A stretch of DNA of 64,000 nucleotides from Pseudorhizobium banfieldiae (GCF_000967425.1 NZ_FO082820.1:2108001-2172000); one strand, 5' to 3'; counted from the first letter of the stretch, positions 8,099 to 18,307 are shown. Notes: generated by a model not told the origin, from the letters alone. Translations and numbers: made by a program.

Positions 8099-9100
8099 TC
8101 AGGCCGGAGTCATTTCCTTGGCGGCGGGAGCGTCGGCGATCAACAGGCGACGGTCCCTGGCGAGCCACACAGTCGCGGTCAGCGACGGGCCTCCCTGCCG
8201 GTCGGCTGCAAGATCAACAACCTCCTGCACATCGAGCCCGACCTTCTCTAGCCACTCGGCCATCGTCTCGTGAGAGAAGCCGAGCCGGACATGGGCATGT
8301 TCATCGCGCAGGTATTCGAGATTGTGAGGCGCAAGATCGACGATCAGCAGACGGCCGCCGGGACGAAGGACGCGCGCCGCCTCGGCTATCGCCCGCTCCG
8401 GCTGGTCCAGAAAGTGAAGAACCTGGTGGATGGTGACGAGATCGAAGTCCTGCCCATCGAGCGGCAGGTTGAGAATATCGCCCTGCCGCACAGACGCCTT
8501 CACGATACCCGCCTTGTCGAGGTTGGCCCGGGCGACCGAGAGCATGTCGCGGCTCGCATCTATGCCCACGGCACGGCGATAGACTTCGGAAAGCAGCTGG
8601 AGGATCCAACCCGTGCCGGTTCCGAGATCGAGCAGCGAATCCACCGGGGTACGCCCGACCAGCTTTAACAGCGCCTTTTCGACGACGGCGTCGCTGACAT
8701 GCAGACGCCTCAACTCGTCCCATTCGGCGGCATTGCGACTGAAATAGGCCTGCGCCCGTTCCGCCCTCGCCTGCTTCACCGTCGCCAGGCGCTCCCGGTC
8801 ACGTGCGAGAATCGGGTCGTCGATGGAAACGGCAGTGAGCAACGTCCGGACGAGCGCGGCCGCCGTGCCCTCCCGCTTAAGACGGAAATAGGCCCACGCC
8901 CCTTCCTGGTATCGTTCGATCAGGTCTTCTTCGGCGAGCAGCTTCAGGTGCCGGGAAATGCGCGGCTGCGACTGGCCAAGGATTTCGGTAAGATCAGTGA
9001 CGGTGAGGTCGCCGGCAGCCACCAGCGCGAGCAGGCGGAAGCGGGTGGGCTCACCGGCAGTCTTCAGTACGTCCACCAAGGTATCGAGGGAATGCCCCAT
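8099..9100 (-). CDS. ArsR-family regulator fused to an AdoMet methyltransferase domain (SahR-like)
   Basis: 333 residues. The first 90 residues or so are a winged-helix ArsR domain (LADVLKTAGEPTRFRLLALV-like start, LTEILGQSQPRISRHLKLLAEEDLIERY). After a linker, a class I methyltransferase fold follows: LLDLGTGTGWILQL, GIDASRDML, RQGDILNLP, VLRPGGRLLIVDL. SahR, an ArsR-type repressor answering to S-adenosylhomocysteine, controls methionine-cycle genes in Proteobacteria. The fused AdoMet/SAH-binding fold, the metF partner 13 nt downstream and the shared palindrome before metH fit that role. Whether the domain still methylates anything is unclear. I chose ATG 9100 (GAAGGCG upstream) over an in-frame TTG at 9121 that lies in the operator. 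Confidence 0.82.
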   Translation of the reverse strand: MGHSLDTLVDVLKTAGEPTRFRLLALVAAGDLTVTDLTEILGQSQPRISRHLKLLAEEDLIERYQEGAWAYFRLKREGTAAALVRTLLTAVSIDDPILARDRERLATVKQARAERAQAYFSRNAAEWDELRRLHVSDAVVEKALLKLVGRTPVDSLLDLGTGTGWILQLLSEVYRRAVGIDASRDMLSVARANLDKAGIVKASVRQGDILNLPLDGQDFDLVTIHQVLHFLDQPERAIAEAARVLRPGGRLLIVDLAPHNLEYLRDEHAHVRLGFSHETMAEWLEKVGLDVQEVVDLAADRQGGPSLTATVWLARDRRLLIADAPAAKEMTPA

Positions 9101-9120
9101 TACGGTCGCCTTCGCAATCA

Positions 9121-9144
9121 AGATATAAAGATATGTTTATATCT
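9121..9144. promoter_or_regulatory. 24-bp palindrome, probable SahR-type operator of the regulator-metF operon
   Basis: AGAT and ATCT flank the 16-mer ATAAAGATATGTTTAT (9125-9140). The whole 24 bp is an inverted repeat with a single unpaired position per arm. It ends 21 nt before the chosen regulator start. The identical 16-mer lies before metH at 39398-39413. Confidence 0.8.
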
Positions 9145-9186
9145 CATTTGCCAACAAGGCAACCCTCAAACCACACTGCATGAAAA

Positions 9187-9215
9187 TGCAAAAGGGCGGC
9201 ACGATGGCCGCCCTT
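9187..9215 (-). terminator. Rho-independent terminator of the chemoreceptor gene
   Basis: A 9-bp perfect stem (AAGGGCGGC 9192-9200 with GCCGCCCTT 9207-9215) is followed on the minus strand by TTTTGCATTTT. It lies just past the stop of the chemoreceptor gene. Confidence 0.8.
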
Positions 9216-9233
9216 CCACAAGTCGCGTCGCCA

Positions 9234-11537
9234 TCAGAATTCCTGCCAATCGTCCGACGGCGCCTGGGCCAGAGCAGCACCGCCCGCGGAAGCACGAACT
9301 GCCGGACGAGGTTTGGCGGACGCTGTCGGCGGCGGAACCGTCGCGCGTGCCGCGGCCGCGTGCGTAGCGGGGGCGCCCATCCGCCCTGCAGTAGTCCGCA
9401 GGTCCTGCACCGCGTTGCCGACTTTGAACTGGGACAGGAGCGTGTTGAGAGTTGCACTTTCCTGCGCCAGATTTGCGCCCGCCGCATTCATTTCCTCGAC
9501 CATGGCGGCATTCTGCTGCGTGGCCTGATCCATGTGGTTCACCGCGGTATTCACCTGGGTAAGCCCGACCGCCTGCTCCTGTGCCGCGGTCGCAATCGAA
9601 TCCATATGGGTGTTGATCGCCTGCACGAGTTGCTCGATCACTCCGAGCCCTTCGCCCGTATCGTTGACGAGGCGTACCCCTTCGCCGACGGCAGTTGCCG
9701 AATTGTCGATCAGGCTCTGGATCTCCTTCGCCGCTTTGGCGGAACGCTGCGCCAGTTCGCGCACTTCCTGGGCAACGACGGCAAAGCCCTTGCCGGCCTC
9801 GCCCGCACGGGCGGCCTCGACGCCAGCATTGAGAGCCAGAAGATTGGTCTGGAAGGCAATCTCGTCGATGACCGAGATGATCTGTCCGATCTGCTTGGAA
9901 GAATGCTCGATGCGTTCCATTGCGGCAACCGCATTGCGAACCACCTGGCCAGACTGGCCCGCACGTGCCCGGGCATCCCGGACGACTTGGCGGGCTTCAT
10001 CCGTCCGTCGCGACGTTGCGCTGACATTCGAGGTGATCTCCTCAAGCGCTGCAGCCGTCTCCTCGAGCGAGGCAGCCTGCTGTTCAGTGCGCCGCGAAAG
10101 ATTGTCGGATGCTTCCGAAATCTCCCGGGAGCCGCCGGTAACGGTCGAAACGGAGTTCCCCACGCTGGCAAGTGCCTGGCGCAGCTGAGACACCGAAGTG
10201 TTGAAGTCGTTGCGAAGCGGCTCGAACTGTGAAGCGAAAGGCTGTTCGATTTCACAAAGCATGTCGCCGCTTGCCAGACGCCGCAGGCCGGCTGCCAGGG
10301 CAACGGTCGCCTGATTGAGGCGCTGCTCCGCCTCTTCCTCCGCGCGGCGCTGCATCTCGACGCGGTCGCGCTCGGCCTGTTCGCGGCCGTGAGCCTGCTC
10401 GGCCTCAAGCTCGGCATTGCGGATGGCCGCCTGTCGGAACACCTCGACGGAACGCGCCATGCCACCGATTTCGTCCCTGCGCTCCACATAGGGTATCGTC
10501 CGGGCGGTATCTCCTTCGGCGAGCGTCTTCATGCGATCGCCTATGCCGGTGAGTGTCCTGGAGAAGTTGCGGGTCACCGCGAAGCTCAACGCGATGACGC
10601 AGGCGACGAAGAAGAGCATCGATGCCGCGAGCACGGTCAGGTAGGTCGTGGCAGACGAAAGCTTCGCCTGTACCAGGTGGGTCATCCGGTCGCCCGTCCG
10701 GTCCGTCAGCCCGGAAATGAATGCGCGACGATGGAGATTTGCCTTCGTCCAGAGATCGACCTCGCCGGGAGCTGGCGTGTAGGCTTCGTTCTTGGCCATC
10801 AAGCCGCGGACGCGCTCGACCGCCTGGCCGGAAGCACCGGCAAAGAACCCATCATATTCGGCGAGAATGTCGGCAGGCACCGATTCGCGGAAGGGCGCCG
10901 TATAGGCAGCCAGCAGCCCGGCGCTGCGCATGAACATCTTCATGGCTTCCATCCCGAGTGGCCCCTTGGCGTATTCGCCGGCAAGCCTGTTCAACATTTG
11001 GTAGCCGTCGCCGACCTGCATCATCGCGTAATAACCGGCTGCAGCCCGCGCGAAATCGCTGTCTTCGGACATGGCGCCCGCGCGGCGAGTGATCTCGGCA
11101 CCGGCAGCGACGGCCGGCTGCAAGACTTGCAGCGCGCTGATTGAACTCGCCGTGCCTGCATCGACCTCCTGCCGATAGCCGGGGATCCTGGCGAAACGTT
11201 CCTTGAAATTCTCAACGAAGGCCGCAAGTGCAGGATCGTTGAAACCTGCCGCAAGGACGTCGTCATACGCCTTGAGAAGCGCGTCCTTTGTCTCGTCCGT
11301 TGCCTTGCGCGCAGCCGGGCGCTGGTCTGCCGTCGCGCCGCTCTCAGCGGGGACGAGGACGGCGAGCTTGCCGCCGGCTTTCGCGACACGCTCCAGCAGC
11401 ACCGCGTTCTGGGCGGCGGAGCGCTCCTTGTAGGCTTCGTAGGTCAGCCAGCCACCAAATGAGATTGCAGCGGCTAGAGGCGCAACGGTCAGAACGGCGA
11501 GGGATTGGCGGAATGAAAGGCGTTGGATGAGAGTCAT
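9234..11537 (-). CDS. Methyl-accepting chemotaxis protein
   Basis: 767 residues. TM1 is near residues 14-32. A helical periplasmic ligand region spans about 35-300, and TM2 is near 303-325 ([19 protein letters not shown]). A HAMP domain ([22 protein letters not shown]) and a long cytoplasmic coiled coil follow. The signalling tip is intact: [21 protein letters not shown], then [19 protein letters not shown], the site that contacts CheA/CheW. The last residues, DDWQEF, resemble the WxxxF-type C-terminal tether for CheR/CheB. The ligand is unknown. A GAGGAAG ribosome site supports the start. The gene stands alone with its own terminator. Confidence 0.93.
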   Translation of the reverse strand: MTLIQRLSFRQSLAVLTVAPLAAAISFGGWLTYEAYKERSAAQNAVLLERVAKAGGKLAVLVPAESGATADQRPAARKATDETKDALLKAYDDVLAAGFNDPALAAFVENFKERFARIPGYRQEVDAGTASSISALQVLQPAVAAGAEITRRAGAMSEDSDFARAAAGYYAMMQVGDGYQMLNRLAGEYAKGPLGMEAMKMFMRSAGLLAAYTAPFRESVPADILAEYDGFFAGASGQAVERVRGLMAKNEAYTPAPGEVDLWTKANLHRRAFISGLTDRTGDRMTHLVQAKLSSATTYLTVLAASMLFFVACVIALSFAVTRNFSRTLTGIGDRMKTLAEGDTARTIPYVERRDEIGGMARSVEVFRQAAIRNAELEAEQAHGREQAERDRVEMQRRAEEEAEQRLNQATVALAAGLRRLASGDMLCEIEQPFASQFEPLRNDFNTSVSQLRQALASVGNSVSTVTGGSREISEASDNLSRRTEQQAASLEETAAALEEITSNVSATSRRTDEARQVVRDARARAGQSGQVVRNAVAAMERIEHSSKQIGQIISVIDEIAFQTNLLALNAGVEAARAGEAGKGFAVVAQEVRELAQRSAKAAKEIQSLIDNSATAVGEGVRLVNDTGEGLGVIEQLVQAINTHMDSIATAAQEQAVGLTQVNTAVNHMDQATQQNAAMVEEMNAAGANLAQESATLNTLLSQFKVGNAVQDLRTTAGRMGAPATHAAAARATVPPPTASAKPRPAVRASAGGAALAQAPSDDWQEF

Positions 11538-11663
11538 GAAACTTCCTCGACGGTCGTCCTCATGACGTCACACGCAGCGTTTCCATCCACTGCATGTTCG
11601 TTGCTAGCGAACCTGTGCTAATAAATGCTTATATTTCACTGCAGTCGTCGGCTACTGGAATGC

Positions 11664-11691
11664 AAAACGGGCCACCCATGGGCGGCCCGTT
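11664..11691 (-). terminator. Rho-independent terminator of ettA
   Basis: An 8-bp stem (AACGGGCC 11666-11673 with GGCCCGTT 11684-11691), with a further CCC/GGG pairing in the loop, is followed on the minus strand by TTTT. It lies 20 nt past the ettA stop. Confidence 0.8.
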
Positions 11692-11711
11692 AGCAAGCAT
11701 CATAGTGCAAA

Positions 11712-13361
11712 TCAGCGCGTCAGCCGCTTGTAGGTGACCCGCTTCGGGTTGACTGATTCTGGTCCGAGCCGGCGGATCTTGTCCTGTTCGTAGTCCTCGA
11801 AGTTGCCCTCAAACCATTCCACATGGCTGTCACCCTCGAAGGAGAGGATATGGGTCGCCAAGCGGTCGAGGAACATGCGGTCGTGGCTGATGATGACGGC
11901 GCAGCCGGCGAAGTTTTCCAGTGCGTCCTCCAGAGCCGACAGCGTTTCCGTGTCGAGGTCGTTGGTCGGCTCGTCGAGCAGCAGGACGTTGCCGCCAGCC
12001 TTCAGCATCTTGGCGAGGTGCACGCGGTTGCGCTGGCCGCCCGACAGGTTGCCGACCTTCTGCTGCTGGTCGCCACCCTTGAAGTTGAAGGCGCCGCAGT
12101 AGGCGCGGGAATTCATCTCGTACTTGCCGAGCTTGATGATGTCGTTGCCGCCGGAGATCTCTTCCCAGACATTCTTCGAACCATCGAGCGAGTCGCGACT
12201 CTGGTCGACATAGCCGAGGTGGACGGTCTCGCCGATGTTGATCGAGCCGGTATCCGGCTTTTCCTGACCGGTAATCATCCGGAACAGCGTCGTCTTACCG
12301 GCGCCGTTCGGTCCGATCACACCGACGATGCCGCCTGGTGGCAGCTTGAAGCTCAGGTTCTCGAACAGCACGCGATCGCCATAGGTCTTGGAGATGTTCT
12401 CCGCCTCGATGACGACATTGCCGAGCCGCTCGCCGACCGGAATGATGATCTGGGCTTCGCCGGGACGGCGGTTCTCGGCCGCAGCAACCAGTTCGTCATA
12501 GGCGCGGATACGGGCCTTGGACTTCGCCTGACGCGCCTTCGGGCTCGAGGCAATCCACTCCTGCTCGCGCGACAGCGCCTTCTGGCGGCTGCCTTCCTCG
12601 CGCTCTTCCTGCGCCAGACGCTTCGCCTTGGCTTGGAGATATGCGGAATAGTTGCCCTCGTAAGGAATGCCGCGGCCACGGTCGAGCTCGAGGATCCAGC
12701 CGGTGACATTGTCGAGGAAGTAGCGGTCGTGGGTAACCATCAGGATGGCGCCGGGATATTCGCGCAGGTGCTTTTCGAGCCAGGCGATCGTCTCGGCGTC
12801 TAGGTGGTTGGTCGGTTCGTCGAGAAGCAGCAGGTCGGGCTGGCGCAGCAGCAGCTGGCAAAGCGCGACGCGACGCTTTTCGCCGCCCGAAAGATTATCG
12901 ATGGTCGCGTCGCCCGGAGGGCAGCGCAGCGCTTCCATCGCCATCTCGACCTGGCTTTCCAGGTCCCAGAGGTTCTGGCTGTCGATGATGTCCTGGAGCT
13001 TGGAACCCTCCTCCGCTGTCTCGTCGGAGTAGTTCATCATCAGTTCGTTGTAGCGGTCGAGGATCGCCTTCTTGTCGGCGACACCTTCCATGACGTTGCC
13101 GAAGACGTTGAGGCTCTCGTCGAGCTGCGGCTCCTGCGGCAGATAGCCGAGCGTGGCGCCCTCGGCGAGCCAGGCCTCGCCGGTCCACTCCTTGTCCAGC
13201 CCCGCCATGATCTTCAACACGGTCGACTTGCCGGCGCCGTTCGGGCCGAGAATGCCGATCTTGGCATCCGGATAGAAGGACAGGTGAATGTTTTCGAGAA
13301 TCTTCTTGTTGCCGTAGGACTTGTTCAGTCCGGCCATGTGATAAATGAACTGACGTGCCAT
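11712..13361 (-). CDS. ettA: EttA, energy-dependent translational throttle (ABC-F ATPase)
   Basis: 549 residues, with two ABC domains in tandem and no membrane segments. The first has Walker [10 protein letters not shown], signature LSGGEKRR and Walker [13 protein letters not shown]. The second has [17 protein letters not shown] and [12 protein letters not shown]. The charged linker between them ([20 protein letters not shown] onward) is the P-site tRNA interaction motif region. EttA binds the ribosomal E site and gates the first elongation cycle according to ATP/ADP. The start [17 protein letters not shown] is the conserved EttA N-terminus; upstream in-frame codons read as non-coding. Confidence 0.95.
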   Translation of the reverse strand: MARQFIYHMAGLNKSYGNKKILENIHLSFYPDAKIGILGPNGAGKSTVLKIMAGLDKEWTGEAWLAEGATLGYLPQEPQLDESLNVFGNVMEGVADKKAILDRYNELMMNYSDETAEEGSKLQDIIDSQNLWDLESQVEMAMEALRCPPGDATIDNLSGGEKRRVALCQLLLRQPDLLLLDEPTNHLDAETIAWLEKHLREYPGAILMVTHDRYFLDNVTGWILELDRGRGIPYEGNYSAYLQAKAKRLAQEEREEGSRQKALSREQEWIASSPKARQAKSKARIRAYDELVAAAENRRPGEAQIIIPVGERLGNVVIEAENISKTYGDRVLFENLSFKLPPGGIVGVIGPNGAGKTTLFRMITGQEKPDTGSINIGETVHLGYVDQSRDSLDGSKNVWEEISGGNDIIKLGKYEMNSRAYCGAFNFKGGDQQQKVGNLSGGQRNRVHLAKMLKAGGNVLLLDEPTNDLDTETLSALEDALENFAGCAVIISHDRMFLDRLATHILSFEGDSHVEWFEGNFEDYEQDKIRRLGPESVNPKRVTYKRLTR

Positions 13362-13449
13362 CAGAAAAATACTCCGGCGTCTGGGGGTTTGGACGCTATC
13401 TAGGCGAAACGGGCGCCGGGAGCAATGCGCGAGCAGAGGGGGCGGAAGA

Positions 13450-14382
13450 ATGTTCGAGGAAACCAGGCGGCTGGAAAGCCCCACGGGCGCAAGCCTCGCC
13501 TATCATCACCAGGCGGCCTCTGCCCCCCCTTGCGGCGTCCTCCTGATCTGCCACGGAATGGTCGAGCATTCCGGTCGATACGGCGACTTCGCGCATTCAA
13601 TGGGCGCCAACGGCTTCCACGTTTATGTCCATGATCATCGTGGGCATGGTGAAACGACGGCACCAGATGCCGTCAGGGGCCGATTTGCCGTGCGGGATGG
13701 CGCTGCCAAGGCCCTGGATGATGTCTGGGCGATGCGCAATCTCGCAACGGATGCTCATCCCGGCCTCCCGGTAATCCTCTTCGGCCATTCCATGGGAGGC
13801 CTCATCGCCTTGAACGTCGCCAGTGATCACCCGGAAGGTTTCCAGGGGTTCGCCATCTGGAATTCCAACTTCAACCAAGGGGTGACTGGCCGTTTCGCGC
13901 AGCTCGTGCTGCATGTCGAAAAGGCGTTGATGGGGGCCGACGTCCCGAGTGCCATTCTCCCGAGAGCGACCTTTCGAAGCTGGGGTCGCTCGATGCCGAA
14001 CTGGCGGACCGAATCCGACTGGCTGAACAGCATCCCTGCAGAGGTCGATGCCTATCTCGCCGACCCCCTCTGCGGCTTCGATGCCAGCATATCGCTTTGG
14101 CTTGATATCCTTCGCCTCACGTTCCGGGGGCCTACCGTTCTTGGTCGATTGCCCCGTGGCCTCCCCATCCATCTTGTCGGTGGGGAGGATGACCCCGCGA
14201 CGAACAAAGGCCGGGAAGTCCTGTGGCTTGAGGGCCTATTCCACCGGGGAGGCTTCCAGCGGGTCACCAGCCGGATCTGGCCCGGCACGCGTCATGAAAC
14301 GCTGAAGGAGATTGTTCGGCGGGAGGCGATGGACGACTTCGTACACTGGGCGCGGGCCGCAGTCGCCTCTCAAACGGAATGA
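13450..14382 (+). CDS. Alpha/beta hydrolase (monoacylglycerol lipase/lysophospholipase-like)
   Basis: 310 residues, of the Hydrolase_4 type. The oxyanion-hole segment [14 protein letters not shown], the DHRGHGET turn and the nucleophile elbow [12 protein letters not shown] (Ser in GHSMG) are all typical. A late Asp (GGEDDPAT) and His (GTRHETLKE) complete a plausible triad. Members hydrolyse monoacylglycerols or lysophospholipids in the cytoplasm. No signal peptide is visible. It diverges from ettA, 88 nt away. The downstream transporter gene is 99 nt further, so co-transcription is possible but not shown. Confidence 0.85.
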   Translation: MFEETRRLESPTGASLAYHHQAASAPPCGVLLICHGMVEHSGRYGDFAHSMGANGFHVYVHDHRGHGETTAPDAVRGRFAVRDGAAKALDDVWAMRNLATDAHPGLPVILFGHSMGGLIALNVASDHPEGFQGFAIWNSNFNQGVTGRFAQLVLHVEKALMGADVPSAILPRATFRSWGRSMPNWRTESDWLNSIPAEVDAYLADPLCGFDASISLWLDILRLTFRGPTVLGRLPRGLPIHLVGGEDDPATNKGREVLWLEGLFHRGGFQRVTSRIWPGTRHETLKEIVRREAMDDFVHWARAAVASQTE

Positions 14383-14481
14383 ACTAATGACATTTCCTCA
14401 AGTGCCTTCCCTCTCCTCGTTGGATATAGGTTATGCGCGGCAGCGGCGTCGGGCGCTGCGCATTGCGCAAGAGTGGAAAGC

Positions 14482-15459
14482 ATGACCTCACAGGCCGGTG
14501 GCCTCGCCACGCCATCCGCACCCACGACGGCAATCGTGAACGGCCTCCTGCTGATGCTGCTGGCCATGCTGGCGGCACCTCTGATCGATATCTTTTCCAA
14601 GCTCGCGACCGGCACGACATCACCCACGATGATCACCGCCGCGCGTTTCCTGTTCCAGGCCCTGTTCATGCTGCCGATCGTGCTGTGGAACGGGCTCTGG
14701 CGGAACTTGTCCTGGCGCATGAGTGCCTACCATGCGGTCCGCGCCGCGATCATAACCCTCTCCATGATCTGCTTCGTTGCCACCCTCGCCGTCATGCCGG
14801 TTGCAGACGCAATCGCCATCTTCTTCGTCGAACCGATCATCCTGACCATTCTTGCCAGCATTTTCCTCGGCGAGACGATCGGCTGGCGACGCTATACCGC
14901 CTGTGGCGTTGGTTTCATCGGAGCGATGATCGTGATCCGCCCCAGCTTCGAAGAAGTTGGATTGATCTCCGTCCTGCCGGTCATCACCGCCTTCTGTGTT
15001 GCGGTATTCGCACTGATGACCCGGGCGCTCGCACCGCGTGAGAACCCCTGGGCCATGCAATTCCAGATGTCGCTGTGGGGCATCCCGATCTGCGCCCTGC
15101 TACTTCTGATGGGAGACATGGCGGAGGTGGACTTCCTCGCTCCCTCGATGCCCGACCTCACGGTTCTTCTCTGGCTGGTTGGCGTCGGCTTCTTCGCAGC
15201 GCTCTCCGGCATTCTCGCCGTCTACGCCTATCGTGTCGCGCCGGCCTCCGTGCTTGCCCCGCTCCAGTATTTCGAGATTGTCTCGGCAACCCTGTTCGGC
15301 TGGCTCGTCTTCGGGGATTTTCCGGACGCCGTGAAATGGCTCGGCATCGCGATCATCATCGGCTCCGGCCTCTACATCATCTGGCGCGAGCGACGCGTCG
15401 CAGCCAAGCCCGTAACGGCCGCAGAAACCTCGGTCGCGTCCCGGATCAGCACACCATGA
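14482..15459 (+). CDS. EamA/DMT-family transporter, first gene of a three-gene coupled cluster
   Basis: 325 residues with about ten membrane segments in two EamA repeats. The first contains IDIFSKLATGTTSPTMITAARF and FFVEPIILTILASIFLGE. The second contains YAYRVAPASVLAPLQYFEIV and WLVFGDFPDA. The stop overlaps the start of the CoA-transferase gene (ATGA), so the carrier is translationally coupled to two catabolic-looking enzymes. It may move their substrate or product. ATG 14482 has GGAAA upstream; a GTG at 14473 is the alternative. Confidence 0.85.
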   Translation: MTSQAGGLATPSAPTTAIVNGLLLMLLAMLAAPLIDIFSKLATGTTSPTMITAARFLFQALFMLPIVLWNGLWRNLSWRMSAYHAVRAAIITLSMICFVATLAVMPVADAIAIFFVEPIILTILASIFLGETIGWRRYTACGVGFIGAMIVIRPSFEEVGLISVLPVITAFCVAVFALMTRALAPRENPWAMQFQMSLWGIPICALLLLMGDMAEVDFLAPSMPDLTVLLWLVGVGFFAALSGILAVYAYRVAPASVLAPLQYFEIVSATLFGWLVFGDFPDAVKWLGIAIIIGSGLYIIWRERRVAAKPVTAAETSVASRISTP

Positions 15460-16661
15460 CTCAGAATAGCCAAAAGAAACCGCCGCTCGCCGGCATCCGC
15501 GTCATCGAACTCGCTCGCGTTCTCGCCGGCCCCTGGGCCGGGCAGATGCTGGCCGACATGGGCGCCGACGTGATTAAGGTCGAGAACCCCGACGGAGGCG
15601 ACGATACGCGCGCCTGGGGCCCGCCTTTTGTGGAAGGCAAGGACGGCGAAAACCTGTCGGCCGCCTACTACCACTCCACCAACCGCGGCAAGCGCTCGAT
15701 TGCGGTGGACCTCAAGACGGAGGAAGGACAGGAGATCGTTCGCCGCCTCGTGGCGACTGCCGACGTGGTAATCGAGAACTTCAAGCTGGGCGGCCTGAAG
15801 AAATATGGCCTCGATTACGAGAGCCTGAAGGCGATCAACCCGAAGCTCGTCTACTGCTCCATCACCGGCTTCGGCCAGGATGGTCCCTATGCCAGCCTGG
15901 CCGGCTATGACTACATCGTCCAGGGCATGTCCGGTTTCATGTCGATCACCGGCGAACCGGACGGCCAGCCGATGAAGGCTGGCGTAGCGATCGCCGACAT
16001 CTTCACCGGCATCTATGCCGTCACCGCCATCCAGGCGGCGTTGATCCACGCGATGAAGACGGGCGAAGGCCAGCTTGTTGACATGGCGCTGCTGGACGTG
16101 ATGTCGGCCGTTCTCGCAAATCAGAACATGAACTACCTGATCTCAGGCACGGCCCCTTCCCGTCTTGGCAACGCACATCCGAACATCAGCCCCTATGAGG
16201 TGATCCCAGTCGCCGACGGCCACATCATCCTCGCGGTCGGCAATGACGGGCAGTTCCGGCGCTTCTGCACACTTCTCGGCGTGGAACACCTCGCCGACGA
16301 CGAGCGCTTCGCCACCAACAAGGCACGCGTCGCCAACCGTGTCGAGGTTCGTCGCAATCTCCTGGCCGAGACGGAAAAATGGACTAAGACCGAACTGCTT
16401 GCAGCCTGCGGCGACAACGCCGTGCCGGCTGGGCCGATCAATACCATCGCCGAGATGTTCGACGACCCGCAGATCAAGGCGCGCGGACTCCGCGTCGATC
16501 TCGAGGCAGCAGACGGCACGGTCATTCCGAGCGTACGCAGCCCGATCGTCCTGTCTGAAACGCCGCTCCGTTACGAGCGACCAAGCCCCGGGCTCGGGGA
16601 ACATACGACCGCCGTGCTGGCGGAACTGGATTCTATCGAAATGAAGGGGAAGAACCGATGA
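15456..16661 (+). CDS. Class III CoA-transferase (CaiB/BaiF family)
   Basis: 401 residues. The N-terminal block LAGIRVIELARVLAGPWAGQMLADMGADVIKVENPDGG is split here only for length; it is the family hallmark. The catalytic Asp is expected in GEGQLVDMALLDVM, and the dimer-forming SRLGNAHPNISPYE and CGDNAVPAGPINT blocks follow. Family III enzymes move CoA between organic acids (formyl/oxalate, carnitine, benzylsuccinate, mesaconate). The start overlaps the transporter stop and the stop overlaps the ThDP-enzyme start (ATGA at both ends). The acid substrate is unknown. Pairing with a ThDP enzyme recalls the Frc/Oxc oxalate pair, but the partner here is closer to acetolactate synthases. Confidence 0.9.
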   Translation: MTQNSQKKPPLAGIRVIELARVLAGPWAGQMLADMGADVIKVENPDGGDDTRAWGPPFVEGKDGENLSAAYYHSTNRGKRSIAVDLKTEEGQEIVRRLVATADVVIENFKLGGLKKYGLDYESLKAINPKLVYCSITGFGQDGPYASLAGYDYIVQGMSGFMSITGEPDGQPMKAGVAIADIFTGIYAVTAIQAALIHAMKTGEGQLVDMALLDVMSAVLANQNMNYLISGTAPSRLGNAHPNISPYEVIPVADGHIILAVGNDGQFRRFCTLLGVEHLADDERFATNKARVANRVEVRRNLLAETEKWTKTELLAACGDNAVPAGPINTIAEMFDDPQIKARGLRVDLEAADGTVIPSVRSPIVLSETPLRYERPSPGLGEHTTAVLAELDSIEMKGKNR

Positions 16662-18307
16662 AGACGGGCGGACAACTGATCGTCGAGGCACTGAAGGCGA
16701 ACGGCGTGAAGCGTGTCTCCTGTGTGCCGGGGGAAAGCTATCTGGCCGTCCTCGATGCGCTTTACGAAAGTGGTATCGACACGCTGGTCTGCCGCCAGGA
16801 AGGCGGCGCGGCAATGATGGCGGACTGCTGGGGCAGGCTCACAGGCGAACCGGGCATTTGCATGGTCACGCGCGGTCCGGGCGCCACCAATGCGTCTGCG
16901 GGCCTGCACATCGCCCGGCAGGATTCGATCCCGATGATCCTGTTCATCGGACAGGTCCAGCGTGACGCCCGCGAGCGCGAAGCTTTTCAGGAGGTTGAGT
17001 ACCGCCGTGCCTTCACTGAGTTCGCCAAATGGGTGGGCGAGATCGATGATGCCCGCCGCATCCCGGAATTCGTCACGCGTGCCTTCGCCGTCGCAACCTC
17101 GGGACGCCCCGGCCCTGTCGTGCTGACCCTGCCGGAAGACATGCTGGTGGATCAGGTCGAGGCTCCCGCCGCGCAGTCCTACATGCCGGTGGAGGCCCAT
17201 CCCGGCCCCAGCCAGATGAAGAAATTCGAGGCCCTGCTGAAGGAAGCGCAGCGACCGATGTTCATCCTCGGCGGCACGCGCTGGAACGAAGAGGCTGTCG
17301 CCGGGTTCCAGGAGTTCGCCAGCCGCTTCAAGGTGCCCGTCGGCTGCTCCTTCCGGCGCCAGATGCTGTTCGACCACCTGCACCCGAGCTATGCAGGCGA
17401 TGTCGGTATCGGCATCAATCCGGCACTGGCAAAGGAGATCAAGGACTCCGACCTGCTCGTCCTCGTCGGCGCACGCATGTCGGAAATGCCGTCTTCAAGC
17501 TACACCCTGATCGATATCCCCTATCCGGCGCAGAAACTCGTCCATGTCTATCCTGACCCGCAGGAACTCGGTCGCGTCTACCGCCCGGATCTGGCGATCT
17601 GCGCTGCCCCTGCCGAGTTCACCACGGCGCTTTCGGGACTCGAGCCACCCGCAGCACCGCTTTGGGCCGAGCGCAAGTCCGCCATGCATGATGCCTACCT
17701 GAAGTGGTCGACACCGCCGAAGACAGGACCAGGATCGGTGCAGATGGGCCCGATTATGGAATGGTTGGACGCCAACACCGCAGAAGACACGATCTTTGCC
17801 AACGGTGCCGGCAACTACGCCACCTGGGTGCACCGCTTCCACCGCTTCCGCAAGTTCAACACCCAGGCTGCTCCGACGTCCGGCTCCATGGGGTATGGCC
17901 TGCCTGCCGCGGTGGCCGCCAAGCAGCTCTTTCCGGAGCGCGAGGTGATCTGCTTTGCCGGGGACGGCTGCTTCATGATGCACGGCCAGGAATTCATCAC
18001 CGCGGTTCGCTACAACCTGCCGATAATCACAGTGCTGGTGAACAACGGCACCTACGGCACGATCCGCATGCACCAGGAGCGTGAATATCCAGGTCGCGTC
18101 AGCGCGACCGACCTCGTGAACCCAGACTTCGTCGCCTTCGCCAAGGCCTATGGCGGGCATGGAGAGCTGGTCGAGAAGACCGAAGACTTCGCTGCAGCCT
18201 TCGAACGGGCGCGAGCGAGCAGCAAGCCAGCGATCATCGAGGTCAAGCTGGACGCGGAGGCGATCACGCCGACCCGGACGCTGTCGCAGATCCGCGAAAA
18301 GGCCTAA
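16658..18307 (+). CDS. Thiamine-diphosphate-dependent enzyme, acetolactate-synthase-like
   Basis: 549 residues with the three-domain POX/ALS layout. The N-terminal ThDP-pyrimidine domain has the conserved Glu in CRQEGGAAMMADCWGR and the MVTRGPGATNA loop. A central domain spans about 190-320. The C-terminal ThDP-diphosphate motif runs from GDGCFMMHGQEF to the NN of TVLVNNGTYGTIRMHQ. Such enzymes decarboxylate 2-oxo acids or cleave 2-hydroxyacyl-CoAs. No glyoxylate carboligase or IlvB gene context is present, and no IlvH-like small subunit is nearby, so anabolic acetolactate synthase is unlikely. It is coupled by ATGA to a CoA-transferase. Substrate unassigned. Confidence 0.85.
   Translation: MKTGGQLIVEALKANGVKRVSCVPGESYLAVLDALYESGIDTLVCRQEGGAAMMADCWGRLTGEPGICMVTRGPGATNASAGLHIARQDSIPMILFIGQVQRDAREREAFQEVEYRRAFTEFAKWVGEIDDARRIPEFVTRAFAVATSGRPGPVVLTLPEDMLVDQVEAPAAQSYMPVEAHPGPSQMKKFEALLKEAQRPMFILGGTRWNEEAVAGFQEFASRFKVPVGCSFRRQMLFDHLHPSYAGDVGIGINPALAKEIKDSDLLVLVGARMSEMPSSSYTLIDIPYPAQKLVHVYPDPQELGRVYRPDLAICAAPAEFTTALSGLEPPAAPLWAERKSAMHDAYLKWSTPPKTGPGSVQMGPIMEWLDANTAEDTIFANGAGNYATWVHRFHRFRKFNTQAAPTSGSMGYGLPAAVAAKQLFPEREVICFAGDGCFMMHGQEFITAVRYNLPIITVLVNNGTYGTIRMHQEREYPGRVSATDLVNPDFVAFAKAYGGHGELVEKTEDFAAAFERARASSKPAIIEVKLDAEAITPTRTLSQIREKA

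Noticed and set aside
16658..18307. Oxalyl-CoA decarboxylase assignment for the ThDP enzyme
   Set aside because: The N-terminal Glu motif and the GPGATNA loop follow acetolactate synthases rather than the Oxc pattern; pairing with a CoA-transferase alone is not enough.
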